Source: Cellulophaga sp. HaHaR_3_176 (lineage in GTDB: Bacteria; Bacteroidota; Bacteroidia; Flavobacteriales; Flavobacteriaceae). From it: DNA of 64,000 nt. A model generated the notes under the pieces. The model had not been told where the DNA came from and searched no databases. It saw only the letters and a list, made by a program, of their open reading frames with translations. The position numbers and the translations under genes were made by a program. The first letter of the stretch is position 1, and every line of letters begins with the position of its first letter. The stretch lies in assembly GCF_019021925.1 (NCBI RefSeq), contig NZ_CP058990.1:3498001-3562000 (forward strand), in the 5' to 3' direction. Positions 10,100-18,995 of this stretch are shown here, piece by piece.

Positions 10100-11269
10100 T
10101 TAATAGTTTATAACCTTAACAGTTTGTCCGTCTTTAACACTACGCGCACCTTCTAAAATTAGTTCCGCTCCGCTTGGTATACCTTCTAAAACTTCGATAA
10201 CATCTCCTTGTGTTTTTCCTGTTTTAATAATGACTTTGCTTACAACACCTTCATCATTATCATTTTTCTCTTTTACAACATAAACATATTGTTCACCTTC
10301 TGCATTTTCAGAAATAATACTCTGTGGTACTAGTATCGCTTTTTCATTAGTGTAATCGTTAATTTTAAGTCTTGCAGTTAAGTTAGGTTTAATGCTTTTA
10401 TCTTTATTTGGCACATCAATTTCTACTTTAAAAGTTCTGTTTGCAGGGTTGATTACATCTCCTGCTTGGCGAATTTTTGTTTCTATAGTTTTGCCTAACA
10501 CAGGAAATAGTACTTCTACATCTTTACCTTTAACTACATCTGACACATAGCTTTCTGGTACATCAGTTTCAATATACATCTTGTCTAAATTTACAATCTG
10601 CATTAATGGAGTTTGACCCGCAGCAACAACACTACCTTTTTCAGTAATAACATCATCAATAGTACCTGTAAAAGGAGCTCTAATAACAGTTTTACCAACT
10701 TGTTGTTGTAATTGTGCAACTGCCTGGTTTTGTGCTTCGTATGATGATTTAGCTTGTAAGTACTGAATTTCACTACCAATATTTTGATCCCATAAACGTT
10801 TTTGACGTTCAAAAGTAGTTTTTGCTAAATCGGATTGAATTTGTAATTGCGATAATTGTTGGCTTAAACCACCATCATCTATTTTTCCTAAAGTTTGCCC
10901 TTTACTTACTCTTTGTCCTTCTTTAACGTATACATCAGTTAATATTCCATTAAATTCAGGAGTAATTACTAGTAGGTTTTTTGTAGTAACGTTTCCTTGA
11001 ATTTCAAGAACGTGGCTAAAAACCTCTTCTTTAGCTTTTAAAGTTGTTATTAATGGTACTTTTTGTTCTGTTTCTACTTCAGATAAAGCTTCGTCTAATT
11101 GCTTAATTTCTTCGTGTAAAACTTGTTGTTGAGCAACTAAATCTGTTCGTTTAGCTCTAATTTGCTCAGGGTTAGAAGAAGCAATTACTTCTTCTACAGT
11201 TTGTTTTTTTTCGCCTCCACAAGATATAAGAATCAAAGAGATGGTTACTAGTAAATATATTTGTTTCAT
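10100..11269 (-). CDS. RND efflux membrane-fusion protein (periplasmic adaptor lipoprotein)
   Basis: Periplasmic adaptor joining the RND pump to its TolC-like channel. The chosen ATG at 11269 gives a lipoprotein signal (MKQIYLLVTISLILISC, lipobox Cys at residue 17). The open frame extends upstream to an ATG at 11329, 2 bp after the TolC stop, but that would put 20 hydrophilic residues before the signal. Domains follow the HlyD/AcrA order: coiled coil around Glu/Gln-rich residues 25-90, lipoyl half-motifs (GILTDVYVKEGQRVSKGQTLGKI and VIRAPFTGTID), beta-barrel and membrane-proximal domain. A second helical hairpin lies between the lipoyl halves. It is in the middle of the tetR-tolC-MFP-RND operon. 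Confidence 0.92.
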   Translation of the reverse strand: MKQIYLLVTISLILISCGGEKKQTVEEVIASSNPEQIRAKRTDLVAQQQVLHEEIKQLDEALSEVETEQKVPLITTLKAKEEVFSHVLEIQGNVTTKNLLVITPEFNGILTDVYVKEGQRVSKGQTLGKIDDGGLSQQLSQLQIQSDLAKTTFERQKRLWDQNIGSEIQYLQAKSSYEAQNQAVAQLQQQVGKTVIRAPFTGTIDDVITEKGSVVAAGQTPLMQIVNLDKMYIETDVPESYVSDVVKGKDVEVLFPVLGKTIETKIRQAGDVINPANRTFKVEIDVPNKDKSIKPNLTARLKINDYTNEKAILVPQSIISENAEGEQYVYVVKEKNDNDEGVVSKVIIKTGKTQGDVIEVLEGIPSGAELILEGARSVKDGQTVKVINY

Positions 11270-11331
11270 TTTGAAAGTTTTAATAGTTGATGTTATTGGT
11301 GATTGTTGATTAATTTTATCTAAAACCATTA

Positions 11332-12669
11332 TTAATTATTAAGTACTGTTTCCAATTCTGTTTTAGAATTAATAACGTTTACCATAGATTGTAAATAAGT
11401 GTTTTGTGCATCATATAATTGCATTTGCGCTTGTCTAAGCTCAAAACTAGAAGCAATACCTTCTTTATATTTAATTTGATTTTTTTTCTCAATACGTTCA
11501 GCTAAACCTAAATTTTCTTTATTAGTGTCATACTCTTCAATTGCAAGTATGTAATCGCTTTTAGCTTTTTGTAACTGTAATCTTATTTGCTGTTCTGCTT
11601 CTGTTAATTGTGTTTTTGCTTTATCTAAAGCAATTCTAGCTCGTTGCGTACTTGCACTTCTTTTTAACGAACTGAAAATTGGGATATTTAATTCTACACC
11701 TAAAATAGAAGAGTCAAACCATTGTGAATCACTACTAAAAAAATTAAACCTACTGTTGTAAGCCGAGCTACCGTAGTTTATAAAAGCATTTAATGTCGGT
11801 AATGCCATACTTTTTTGGAGTTTAAGCTCTAAACTTCTTTGTTCATTAAGGTTCAACGCCATTTTATAATCAACATTATTATTTAAATCAAATTCATAAC
11901 CAACAATACTTAAATCTGTTTGTTTTTGAGCTAAAGCATCTAAGTTTTCAGATAATGTAGTTGGTGAGTCAAAAGGTAAACCCATTGTTAAGTTTAACAT
12001 CTGTAATGTAATACCTTGTAAACGAATTGCATTTTTAAGTTGATTTTCAACAGATGAAAGTGTTATTTGTAATTGCTCAACACTTTCTTCATCACCTAAT
12101 CCGTTTTCGAAAATCTTTCTAGTTTCAAACAAATTCTTATCAAGGGTAGCAATGTTTTTTCGTAAAATCTCAACACTTTCTTTTGCTAAAAGTACGTTGC
12201 CATATGCCTCTACAGTTGCTTTTTTAACTTCTAAAGCTGTTTTTTCTTGATTGTTAGCGCTATAGTTAATAAACGTTTTAGCAGCTTGTACTCCCACTAT
12301 ATATGAACCATCAAATATTTTTTGAGTTAGCGTAGCTGTTGCTGTCATCGATTGTGGTTCTGAAAAAACTACAGGAACAAAAGTACCAGCTTCTCCTCCA
12401 GGAATTAACTCTGCAGGAAGCAAAGTAATTGGCTGTTTTAGTTGATTCTGGTAACTTACAGAGCCATTAACTTGAGGTAATCCAGCAGCTATAGTTTCCC
12501 ATTTTTGTTTTTGGGCATCTTTGATATCTCTTTCGGCATTTATTGCACTATAGTTATTTTCAAGAGCAAAAGTAATAGCTTCTTCTAAAGAGTAACTATT
12601 CGGAACCTCTTGAGCAAAACTTATGCTCATGTATATAAGAGAAAGGAAAGTTAAAAAAATTGTTTTCAT
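11332..12669 (-). CDS. TolC-like outer-membrane efflux protein
   Basis: Outer-membrane channel of the tripartite efflux pump. The 445 residues begin with a signal peptide (about 1-19, ending near SFAQ) and show two OEP repeats rich in long amphipathic helices with regularly spaced Leu, Ala and Gln, as in TolC/OprM. It starts directly after the tetR stop (adjacent bases 12669/12670) and ends 2 bp before the longest possible adaptor start, so translation of the operon is probably coupled. No lipobox is seen. Confidence 0.92.
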   Translation of the reverse strand: MKTIFLTFLSLIYMSISFAQEVPNSYSLEEAITFALENNYSAINAERDIKDAQKQKWETIAAGLPQVNGSVSYQNQLKQPITLLPAELIPGGEAGTFVPVVFSEPQSMTATATLTQKIFDGSYIVGVQAAKTFINYSANNQEKTALEVKKATVEAYGNVLLAKESVEILRKNIATLDKNLFETRKIFENGLGDEESVEQLQITLSSVENQLKNAIRLQGITLQMLNLTMGLPFDSPTTLSENLDALAQKQTDLSIVGYEFDLNNNVDYKMALNLNEQRSLELKLQKSMALPTLNAFINYGSSAYNSRFNFFSSDSQWFDSSILGVELNIPIFSSLKRSASTQRARIALDKAKTQLTEAEQQIRLQLQKAKSDYILAIEEYDTNKENLGLAERIEKKNQIKYKEGIASSFELRQAQMQLYDAQNTYLQSMVNVINSKTELETVLNN

Positions 12670-13275
12670 CTATTCTTGATTTGAATTTATAAGTGTATTT
12701 AATATTTTTCTTCCATCAGGGGTGGTAATACCTCGTAAATGGTATTCTAAAAAATCATCTTGTAGTTGTTTAACAGGAAACAATTTTATAGGGAATAATT
12801 TATAGTCTTTAATGCTTGTAACACCCGAAAAATATATTCTAGAAATAAATTCGATATTTATATTTTCGCGGTAAATACCTATTTCAATACCTTTTTTAAT
12901 GTTACTAACAACGCACTCTTGCATTACATCATATTGTTTACTCTTAATAGTTGCGTAAACTTTCGGGTAATATTTCTGCAATTGGTATTGTGGTGAAGAT
13001 TGCTCATCATTTAAGTGTTTCATTACGAATTTTTTAATTTCGTACAACTCTTCAATCGGGTTTCTGTCTGTTTCAATAATACAATCAATACCATTTGATA
13101 TATATTTTAATAAATACAAAGAGCTTTCTTCTACTAATTTAGTTTTATTCTCGAAATGAGTGTAAATCGTTTTTTTTGATATACCCAATTCGTTAGCCAA
13201 ATCATCCATAGTTACACTCTTAAACCCTAGGTTTAAGAACATTTCAGATGCTTTTGTTAATATTTTCTCTTTCAT
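12670..13275 (-). CDS. TetR-family repressor of the efflux operon
   Basis: One-component regulator of 201 residues with the TetR N-terminal helix-turn-helix (about residues 1-50: FKSVTMDDLANELGISKKTIYTHFENK) and a helical ligand-binding C-terminal domain. The start is set at the ATG at 13275; the in-frame TTG at 13287 falls inside the -7 promoter box and is therefore unlikely. It is the first gene of the tetR-tolC-MFP-RND operon, so it should repress itself and the pump. A perfect inverted repeat inside its own promoter (13296-13325) is the probable operator. Its ligand is unknown. Confidence 0.92.
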   Translation of the reverse strand: MKEKILTKASEMFLNLGFKSVTMDDLANELGISKKTIYTHFENKTKLVEESSLYLLKYISNGIDCIIETDRNPIEELYEIKKFVMKHLNDEQSSPQYQLQKYYPKVYATIKSKQYDVMQECVVSNIKKGIEIGIYRENINIEFISRIYFSGVTSIKDYKLFPIKLFPVKQLQDDFLEYHLRGITTPDGRKILNTLINSNQE

Positions 13276-13284
13276 AATCGAGTG

Positions 13285-13314
13285 CAAATGTAATAAGGAA
13301 ACTTTAAAAACAAA
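13285..13314 (-). promoter_or_regulatory. Promoter of the efflux operon
   Basis: On the minus strand, TTTG (13311-13314), an 18-bp spacer and TACATTTG (13285-13292) match the Bacteroidota -33/-7 consensus exactly. The ATG of tetR is 9 bp after the -7 box. Confidence 0.75.
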
Positions 13315-13325
13315 AAAAGTTTCCT
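13296..13325. promoter_or_regulatory. Probable TetR operator
   Basis: Perfect 10-bp inverted repeat AGGAAACTTT (13296-13305) and AAAGTTTCCT (13316-13325), spacer 10 bp. It overlaps the spacer and -33 box of the tetR promoter, the usual place for a repressor that blocks RNA polymerase. Confidence 0.75.
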
Positions 13326-13437
13326 AAGTATTTGCGTTAAATTAATAGTAGCGTGTATTTCGCCGATAATAAACGGTGAAAATCATGTTTTACAATTTAT
13401 TCCTTTGTTTAATGTATTTTTGAAAAAAAATGCCTGA

Positions 13438-14412
13438 ATGCAATCTATTGGAGTTTACAGAAAAGAATTTATAGCCTATTTAGAAGATAAATCAAAAATT
13501 AAAGAGCCTATTAACCTTTATCAGCCAATTACCTATATATTGGGCTTAGGAGGAAAAAGATTAAGACCAGTTTTGACGTTAATGACAGCTGAAATTTTCG
13601 GAACAGATTATAAAAAAGCATTGGATGCAGCTTTAGCTGTTGAGGTTTTTCATAACTTTTCTTTAGTACATGACGATATTATGGATGATGCACCTTTAAG
13701 AAGGGGTAAAGCTACAGTTCATGAAAAATGGGATATAAACACAGGAATACTCTCTGGTGATGCAATGCTAATAAATGCATACCAGCTTTTTGAAAACTAT
13801 GAAGGCGAAGTTTTTAGAAGTTTAGCAAAATTGTTTAGTAAAACAGCTATAGAGGTTTGCGAAGGGCAGCAATACGATGTAGATTTTGAAACTCGTGATG
13901 ATGTTACTATACCTGAGTATTTGAAAATGATTGAATATAAAACAGCAGTTTTGGTAGGTGCGGCTATGAAAATGGGGGCAATAGTTGCTAATGTTTCTGA
14001 AGAAAGCCAAAATGATATTTATGAGTTTGGTAGAAATTTAGGTATTGCTTTTCAATTACAAGATGATTATTTAGATGCTTTTGGAGATCCAGAAACTTTT
14101 GGAAAACAAGTTGGAGGTGATATTATAGAGAATAAAAAAACTTTTTTATTCCTTAAATCATTACAATACGCAAATGAGAATGAGGTTAAAGAATTAGAGC
14201 ATTTATTTTCTATTCAACCAGAAGATTTTACAGAAAAAATAAAAACAGCGAAAAGTATTTTTATTGAAAGTGGTGCTGCTCAAAGAACGAAAGAAGAAAT
14301 TGAATTATATACCAATAAAGCTTTTGAAGTGCTAAAAAAGCTGCCAATCTCGGAAGAAAAGAAAATGTTACTTCAAAAATTTGGAGAAGGTTTAATGCAA
14401 AGAGAAGTTTAA
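13438..14412 (+). CDS. Polyprenyl diphosphate synthase (trans-isoprenyl family)
   Basis: Head-to-tail condensation of isopentenyl diphosphate onto an allylic diphosphate, in the cytoplasm. The 324 residues carry both aspartate-rich Mg-binding motifs: DDIMD at 79-83 (FARM, with the following LRRGKATVH) and DDYLD at 209-213 (SARM), plus the GGKRLRP substrate motif at 38-44. Product length depends on residues before the FARM and cannot be set by eye; it could be a GGPP synthase feeding carotenoids or a long-chain synthase for menaquinone. The start is the ATG at 13438, because the earlier ATG at 13430 is in another frame. It is convergent with the lycopene cyclase gene, the two stop codons interlocking. 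Confidence 0.92.
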   Translation: MQSIGVYRKEFIAYLEDKSKIKEPINLYQPITYILGLGGKRLRPVLTLMTAEIFGTDYKKALDAALAVEVFHNFSLVHDDIMDDAPLRRGKATVHEKWDINTGILSGDAMLINAYQLFENYEGEVFRSLAKLFSKTAIEVCEGQQYDVDFETRDDVTIPEYLKMIEYKTAVLVGAAMKMGAIVANVSEESQNDIYEFGRNLGIAFQLQDDYLDAFGDPETFGKQVGGDIIENKKTFLFLKSLQYANENEVKELEHLFSIQPEDFTEKIKTAKSIFIESGAAQRTKEEIELYTNKAFEVLKKLPISEEKKMLLQKFGEGLMQREV

Positions 14413-15551
14413 AAAATTCTTTTAAATAAAGCTCTGATAAAGGGAAGAGGTGATAGGCTACTTATAAACTTAATATCTTCCCAAAGGTTTGTTTCTTCAT
14501 CTAAAAATTTAAAAATTAATTGTGGTTTTCTGTTTTTGAATAAGGCCTCAAAAATAGATCGGCCTAATTCATTTTTTTCATATAATATGTCTAAAAGCAA
14601 TAGATCATAAAACCAAAATTTATCTTTTTTGCTAAATGTATTTAATGGTTTATTTTGCTTTAAATGGCTAATAAGCTGGGCTACTTTAGTACTTGTTTTT
14701 TTAAAAGTATAACCGGTACTTGCTTTTGTCCATCCACCAGCAGTACCAATATATAACATATTGAGTGTATTCTTTTTTCCAAAATTATAACTTGTCATCG
14801 GAATACTACCTCGTTCGGTTTCTGTAATTTGATAGTCTTTAACGCCTAATTTTTCAGATAAGTAATTTTTTATAGCTTCTTCATATTCTTGTTGCTCCAA
14901 CAATTTTTCTGAAAATAGAGTGTATTCAACTAAAGCCTCTGTTTTAGAAAATGGTAACATATACATAAATCTAGTATTCCCTTTTTGCGGAATAGAAAAA
15001 TCCATAAAAGTAGCCCTTTGATCATCAAAAACAGGCTGTTCTATTTTTACAAACCACCCAATAAAATGTTGTTGTAAAACAGGATATCTTTTTTGTTGTA
15101 AAGGTTCTTTGTAATCATAAATGCTATTAAAAACATTGCCAGTTTTATAGCTGTTCTTAGTTGTATGTATTATAACTTCAGAAGTTGAATTATCTATTTT
15201 ATCAACTTCATCATTAATAAAAGTAACATTAGGGTATGTTGCTATTTGTGCTAGGTAATGATTATAAAAATCAAGGCCTTTAATCATTTTATAAATATAC
15301 GGAGCAATAGGGTAATCTTTCGAAATTTGTTTTCCAGAAAAATGTATTTGATTCCATTTTTTACTGACAACAGAATCGAAACTATTAATGTCTTTATCCC
15401 AAAAACACCAAGTACGATCATTATTTTGTTTTGTGTTTTTATCAAGCAATAAAATGGTTTTGTTTTTAAAAAACTCATCTTTACCTAAAGCATCTGCAAG
15501 CAATAAACCTGAAGCTCCTGCACCAACAATTATGTAGTCATAACTATTCAT
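14409..15551 (-). CDS. crtY: Lycopene beta-cyclase (CrtY type)
   Basis: Flavoprotein that closes beta-ionone rings on lycopene, a step to beta-carotene and zeaxanthin, the yellow pigments of flavobacteria. The 380 residues start with a Rossmann FAD-binding motif (YDYIIVGAGASGLLLADAL, glycines at about 10-16). They also have the NDRTWCFW segment typical of CrtY/CrtL and GTAGGWTKASTGYTF near residue 270. The ATG overlaps the stop of the upstream gene in a TAATG arrangement, indicating coupled translation. Other carotenoid genes (crtB, crtI, crtZ) are not in this window. The stop codon overlaps that of the convergent polyprenyl synthetase gene in a shared TTAA. Confidence 0.9.
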   Translation of the reverse strand: MNSYDYIIVGAGASGLLLADALGKDEFFKNKTILLLDKNTKQNNDRTWCFWDKDINSFDSVVSKKWNQIHFSGKQISKDYPIAPYIYKMIKGLDFYNHYLAQIATYPNVTFINDEVDKIDNSTSEVIIHTTKNSYKTGNVFNSIYDYKEPLQQKRYPVLQQHFIGWFVKIEQPVFDDQRATFMDFSIPQKGNTRFMYMLPFSKTEALVEYTLFSEKLLEQQEYEEAIKNYLSEKLGVKDYQITETERGSIPMTSYNFGKKNTLNMLYIGTAGGWTKASTGYTFKKTSTKVAQLISHLKQNKPLNTFSKKDKFWFYDLLLLDILYEKNELGRSIFEALFKNRKPQLIFKFLDEETNLWEDIKFISSLSPLPFIRALFKRIF

Positions 15552-16552
15552 TATTCAATTAAATAAGGTGTTTTTTGACTTGTGATTATTGGTGTTCGAA
15601 TAGATTTGGTGACTTTTTCTATTTTTTCGACTACGGCAATAATTTCTATAGCAATATGTATCCCATATAAATTATCAGGGTTGCGTATGCCTAAATAACT
15701 TTTAGTGTTATCAGCTACTTTTACAATACCTGATTTAAAGTTTTCGCGTGATCCATCTAAGCTAGATTTAAATTCTTCTTTTTCTTTAAAAAATTCTGCA
15801 TTTTCAGTGTCATTTATTACATAAATATCGCAAATATTTGCTCCTGGTGGCGGACTTAAATTGCTTACTGCTCCTTGCATGTCTTCATCTTCTTTTATAA
15901 ACTTAGTAAGTTGTGAAGCTAAGTTAAATGTAGATAGCGTATTATTTATGTCTTTTTCTTCTCTAGAGGCGCTAAATGCATAATACCATTCTTTAGTATT
16001 TGAGGGTAAATTTAAAGGAACAATAATTCTGTTTTTACCACCTTTTAATAAAGCATTTGAAGTGCTATTTAAATAATATTTTTCATTCTGAATAGTTTCT
16101 GTTTCTAAATATTTATGATCAACTAATTGTTCTTCTTCAGGTCCATATGTAGTATCATTTTTCACCTCGTAACCTATTTGCGGCTTCTTTTTTCTCGTAG
16201 AATTTACTACATATTTAATGGCATAGTCAAAGGGTTTAGAATTCTCATTTTTTAAAACTAATTTATAAACACCTTTATTGTTAATGGTAAATGAATGTTC
16301 GAAAGTTTTTACTTCCTCATTTTTAAGTAATAATTTACTTGGGTATTCGTAAAATAAAATGGTGTTTTTTTTTGCCTTTTTAGTTTTATATGGAGTAATT
16401 GTTAGTTGTATTGTGTCATTTTGAAAAGCAGGAATCAACACTTCTTTTTCTTCGTTGGGGGTAAGCGTTATTATTTCTGAATTTACGGTTTGGGCTTGTA
16501 TTTTAAATACAACTAAAAAGATAAATAGGTAAATTGTAGGTTTCATTATCAT
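15551..16552 (-). CDS. Secreted protein of unknown function upstream of crtY
   Basis: A 333-residue protein with a Sec signal peptide (about 1-22; a second ATG at 16546 would serve equally). The rest is rich in Lys, Glu, Asn and beta-prone segments, without transmembrane helices or a recognised domain. A proline-rich patch (LSPPPGANICDIYVIND) near residue 235 is the most distinctive piece. It overlaps crtY by one base (TAATG), so the two are translated together; whether this has anything to do with carotenoids is unknown. No lipobox is present, so it should be periplasmic or exported. Confidence 0.7.
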   Translation of the reverse strand: MIMKPTIYLFIFLVVFKIQAQTVNSEIITLTPNEEKEVLIPAFQNDTIQLTITPYKTKKAKKNTILFYEYPSKLLLKNEEVKTFEHSFTINNKGVYKLVLKNENSKPFDYAIKYVVNSTRKKKPQIGYEVKNDTTYGPEEEQLVDHKYLETETIQNEKYYLNSTSNALLKGGKNRIIVPLNLPSNTKEWYYAFSASREEKDINNTLSTFNLASQLTKFIKEDEDMQGAVSNLSPPPGANICDIYVINDTENAEFFKEKEEFKSSLDGSRENFKSGIVKVADNTKSYLGIRNPDNLYGIHIAIEIIAVVEKIEKVTKSIRTPIITSQKTPYLIE

Positions 16553-16615
16553 CTATTTTTTTCAAATATACCAATTTATACTATCGGTAATAAATAATAT
16601 GAAACCTACATGTTA

Positions 16616-18901
16616 TTAGTCTATTCTATATCGCAAACCAGCGAAAGCTCTAATGCCTTGGTTAGGTGCGTAAATATACTCTGGGTCAAAAGTTAATCCA
16701 TAAGGGTTATCAGGAGTAACAGCAGCATTACCATTTGCATCAAAAGTTACATTTTCATCAAAAGGGTCATCTGCACGAGCAATTAAAAAAGGATTTCCTT
16801 TATTAGGTGTCCAGTTTAAAAGGTTTTTTACACCACCATAAAATTCAAATTTTTCGAGTCCTTTATAAGTAAATTGTATGTTTTGAATACTCCAAGTTGG
16901 TGAATACTCACTCCTTGGATCTAAATCACTTAAAAGAGGTAATCGCATTGGGCCGTAAATATTTCCAGTATAATCTATGCTTAAGTCAATACTACTAATG
17001 TTATAAGAAATATTCCAAGTTGCAGAAAAGTTTTCGGTTAATATTTGAGTTTTTTTAATTCCCTCGTCGGTATTTGTAACATCTTGTAAAGTAGCACCTA
17101 ATAACACTTTTAATCCATTATTAAAAACCACATCAATATTACTACTAATACCCTGCGAAATTGCACTACCATTTAAGTTATCATAAATAATTAAATTTGG
17201 ATTTGTGTCATAGTCAGGAATTATTGCATTACTAAAGTTGGTGTAAAATGCTGAAAAATCTAAGTTCACATAAGTTCCGTTATCAGAATAGATCTTTTTA
17301 AGATAATTTAGGTTTACGTTAAATGACTGCTCTGGGTCAAGTTCTTCTTCAATAAAAACATCTCTAGCACCAGTTAGTGCGGCGTGTTCTTCTGTAAATA
17401 AATTTACAACTCTAAAACCAGTACCTGCATTTAACCTTAAAATATCATTGTCATTTATTTTCCAACGATATGCCATTCTTGGTGTATAAATTGAACCATG
17501 ACGATTGTCGTAATCATAGCGCATCCCTAATAATAAAGAGTGTTTTTCTGAAAATGAAATTTCATCTTGAACAAAAAGACTAGGTATTATTACTTTATCA
17601 GGGTTGTTAGTACCATCATCTTCAGCTGTAGCGGTTGTGTTATCATCATAATAATTGTAACGTAATGCCGAGCCTATTAGAATATCATGATTGTTTTTAG
17701 TAAGATCCCAAGTTAATTGAGAGAAGCCAATACGTTGTTTCGCTAAATATTCAGTATCTCCGTAAACAGAATTTTGATCATGATCAGTATACGAAAATGA
17801 GAACATCATTTTTTCCTTTACTGGTAATTGATATTTACCCAATACCTCATACCTGGCAGTGTAAATACTTTCACCGTATATTTCATTTCCACCACGAAAT
17901 TCAGGAGTCCATTGTAATTCTCCACCCCAACGATCTTCATAAAAAAAACGTCCAGCTAAAGATAATATTCTATTTTCATTACGTTGAAAATTCCATTTTT
18001 GAAAAACAGATATACGATTTTGTAAAGTTAAATCGGTAAAATTATCTCCATTATTATCAATTATATTATCAAAATTAAAGTAGTTCACGCCTAATAAAAG
18101 GTCTGTTTTTTTTCCAATATTTATTTTCCCCCCTGCATCAAGGTTATATTCACCCCAACTTGTAGCAAAACCATCAATAGAAAATTTTGGTGCCTGTAAT
18201 GTGTTTTTAGTAATAATGTTAATTAAGCCACCAACAGCTTCGCTACCATATAAACTTGAAGCAGGACCTTTGATAATTTCAATTTGCTCAATTAATGAAT
18301 TTGGTATTCCTGATAAACCATAAACAGTACTTAAACCACTAACAATTGGCATACCATCAATTAAAACCAAAGTGTAAGGGCCTTCAAGTCCGTTAATATG
18401 AATATCACCTGTATTACAAACACTACAATTTATTTGCGGGCGTACACCGTTTACATTTTGTAAAGCTTCAAAAATGTTTGAGGTTGGGTTTTGTTTTAAA
18501 AAAGTTGGACTATAAACTTCAACAGGAACAGGACTTTCTGATCTACTAACAGCCTTTAATGTACCTGTAACCACCATTTCCTCTAGCGATTCAGAGGTCT
18601 CGATTAAATTTATTTTAATAAAATTACCATTATCATTTGCTTTTTTTACAGTTACATATGCTGTTTTATACCCTATTGCAGATATTATTAATTTGTATGA
18701 GCCATCGACATTATTACTAAGTTCAAATTCTCCATTTTCATCACTTGAGGTGCCTATTGTAGTCCCTTCTATCACAATGTTAGCGAATGAAACGGGGATT
18801 TTGTTATTAGAAACAATTCCTCTTATAATATTGTTTTGTGCATTTAATATTCCAGTTGTGATTAGTAATAGACTGAATAATAGTGTTTTTGATTGTTTCA
18901 T
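16616..18901 (-). CDS. TonB-dependent outer-membrane receptor, probably for a metal or metal chelate
   Basis: Energy-coupled outer-membrane importer of 761 residues. It has a signal peptide (1-21), an N-terminal CarboxypepD_reg-like beta-sandwich (about 25-110), a plug domain (SPVPVEVYSPTFLKQNPTSN onward to IKGPASSLYGSEAVGGLINIITKN), and a C-terminal 22-strand barrel ending in an aromatic-rich strand. A Cys-x-x-Cys pair in the plug (NCSVCNTGDIHING, about 157-170) is notable and is known in related receptors next to metal regulators. It is divergent from a DtxR/MntR-type regulator, and its -7 box (minus-strand TAGTTTTG, 18938-18945) lies inside an inverted repeat. Metal repression by that regulator is therefore likely; the cargo is unknown. 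Confidence 0.88.
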   Translation of the reverse strand: MKQSKTLLFSLLLITTGILNAQNNIIRGIVSNNKIPVSFANIVIEGTTIGTSSDENGEFELSNNVDGSYKLIISAIGYKTAYVTVKKANDNGNFIKINLIETSESLEEMVVTGTLKAVSRSESPVPVEVYSPTFLKQNPTSNIFEALQNVNGVRPQINCSVCNTGDIHINGLEGPYTLVLIDGMPIVSGLSTVYGLSGIPNSLIEQIEIIKGPASSLYGSEAVGGLINIITKNTLQAPKFSIDGFATSWGEYNLDAGGKINIGKKTDLLLGVNYFNFDNIIDNNGDNFTDLTLQNRISVFQKWNFQRNENRILSLAGRFFYEDRWGGELQWTPEFRGGNEIYGESIYTARYEVLGKYQLPVKEKMMFSFSYTDHDQNSVYGDTEYLAKQRIGFSQLTWDLTKNNHDILIGSALRYNYYDDNTTATAEDDGTNNPDKVIIPSLFVQDEISFSEKHSLLLGMRYDYDNRHGSIYTPRMAYRWKINDNDILRLNAGTGFRVVNLFTEEHAALTGARDVFIEEELDPEQSFNVNLNYLKKIYSDNGTYVNLDFSAFYTNFSNAIIPDYDTNPNLIIYDNLNGSAISQGISSNIDVVFNNGLKVLLGATLQDVTNTDEGIKKTQILTENFSATWNISYNISSIDLSIDYTGNIYGPMRLPLLSDLDPRSEYSPTWSIQNIQFTYKGLEKFEFYGGVKNLLNWTPNKGNPFLIARADDPFDENVTFDANGNAAVTPDNPYGLTFDPEYIYAPNQGIRAFAGLRYRID

Positions 18902-18928
18902 AAAATTATTTTAAATCAGGGTAAAATT

Positions 18929-18950
18929 ATTTTTAGACAAAACTAAAAAT
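18929..18950. promoter_or_regulatory. Probable DtxR/MntR-type operator between divergent promoters
   Basis: Perfect 8-bp inverted repeat ATTTTTAG (18929-18936) and CTAAAAAT (18943-18950), spacer ACAAAA. It covers the -7 box of the TonB receptor gene on the minus strand and touches the -33 TTTG of the regulator gene on the plus strand. The TTAG/CTAA half-sites resemble those of DtxR-family boxes. Confidence 0.65.
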
Positions 18951-18979
18951 TTGTTTTTACATATAAAAATGTATTTTTG
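18950..18979 (+). promoter_or_regulatory. Promoter of the DtxR-family regulator gene
   Basis: TTTG (18950-18953), 18-bp spacer and TATTTTTG (18972-18979) match the Bacteroidota -33/-7 consensus. The ATG at 18996 is 16 bp further on. A second dyad, TTTTTACA (18954-18961) and TGTAAAAA (18978-18985), spans the spacer and -7 box. Confidence 0.7.
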
Positions 18980-18995
18980 TAAAAAATATTTTTTG

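Noticed and set aside
13276..13287. TTG at 13287 as start of the TetR-type regulator
   Set aside because: It lies inside the -7 promoter box; the ATG at 13275 gives the usual TetR N terminus.
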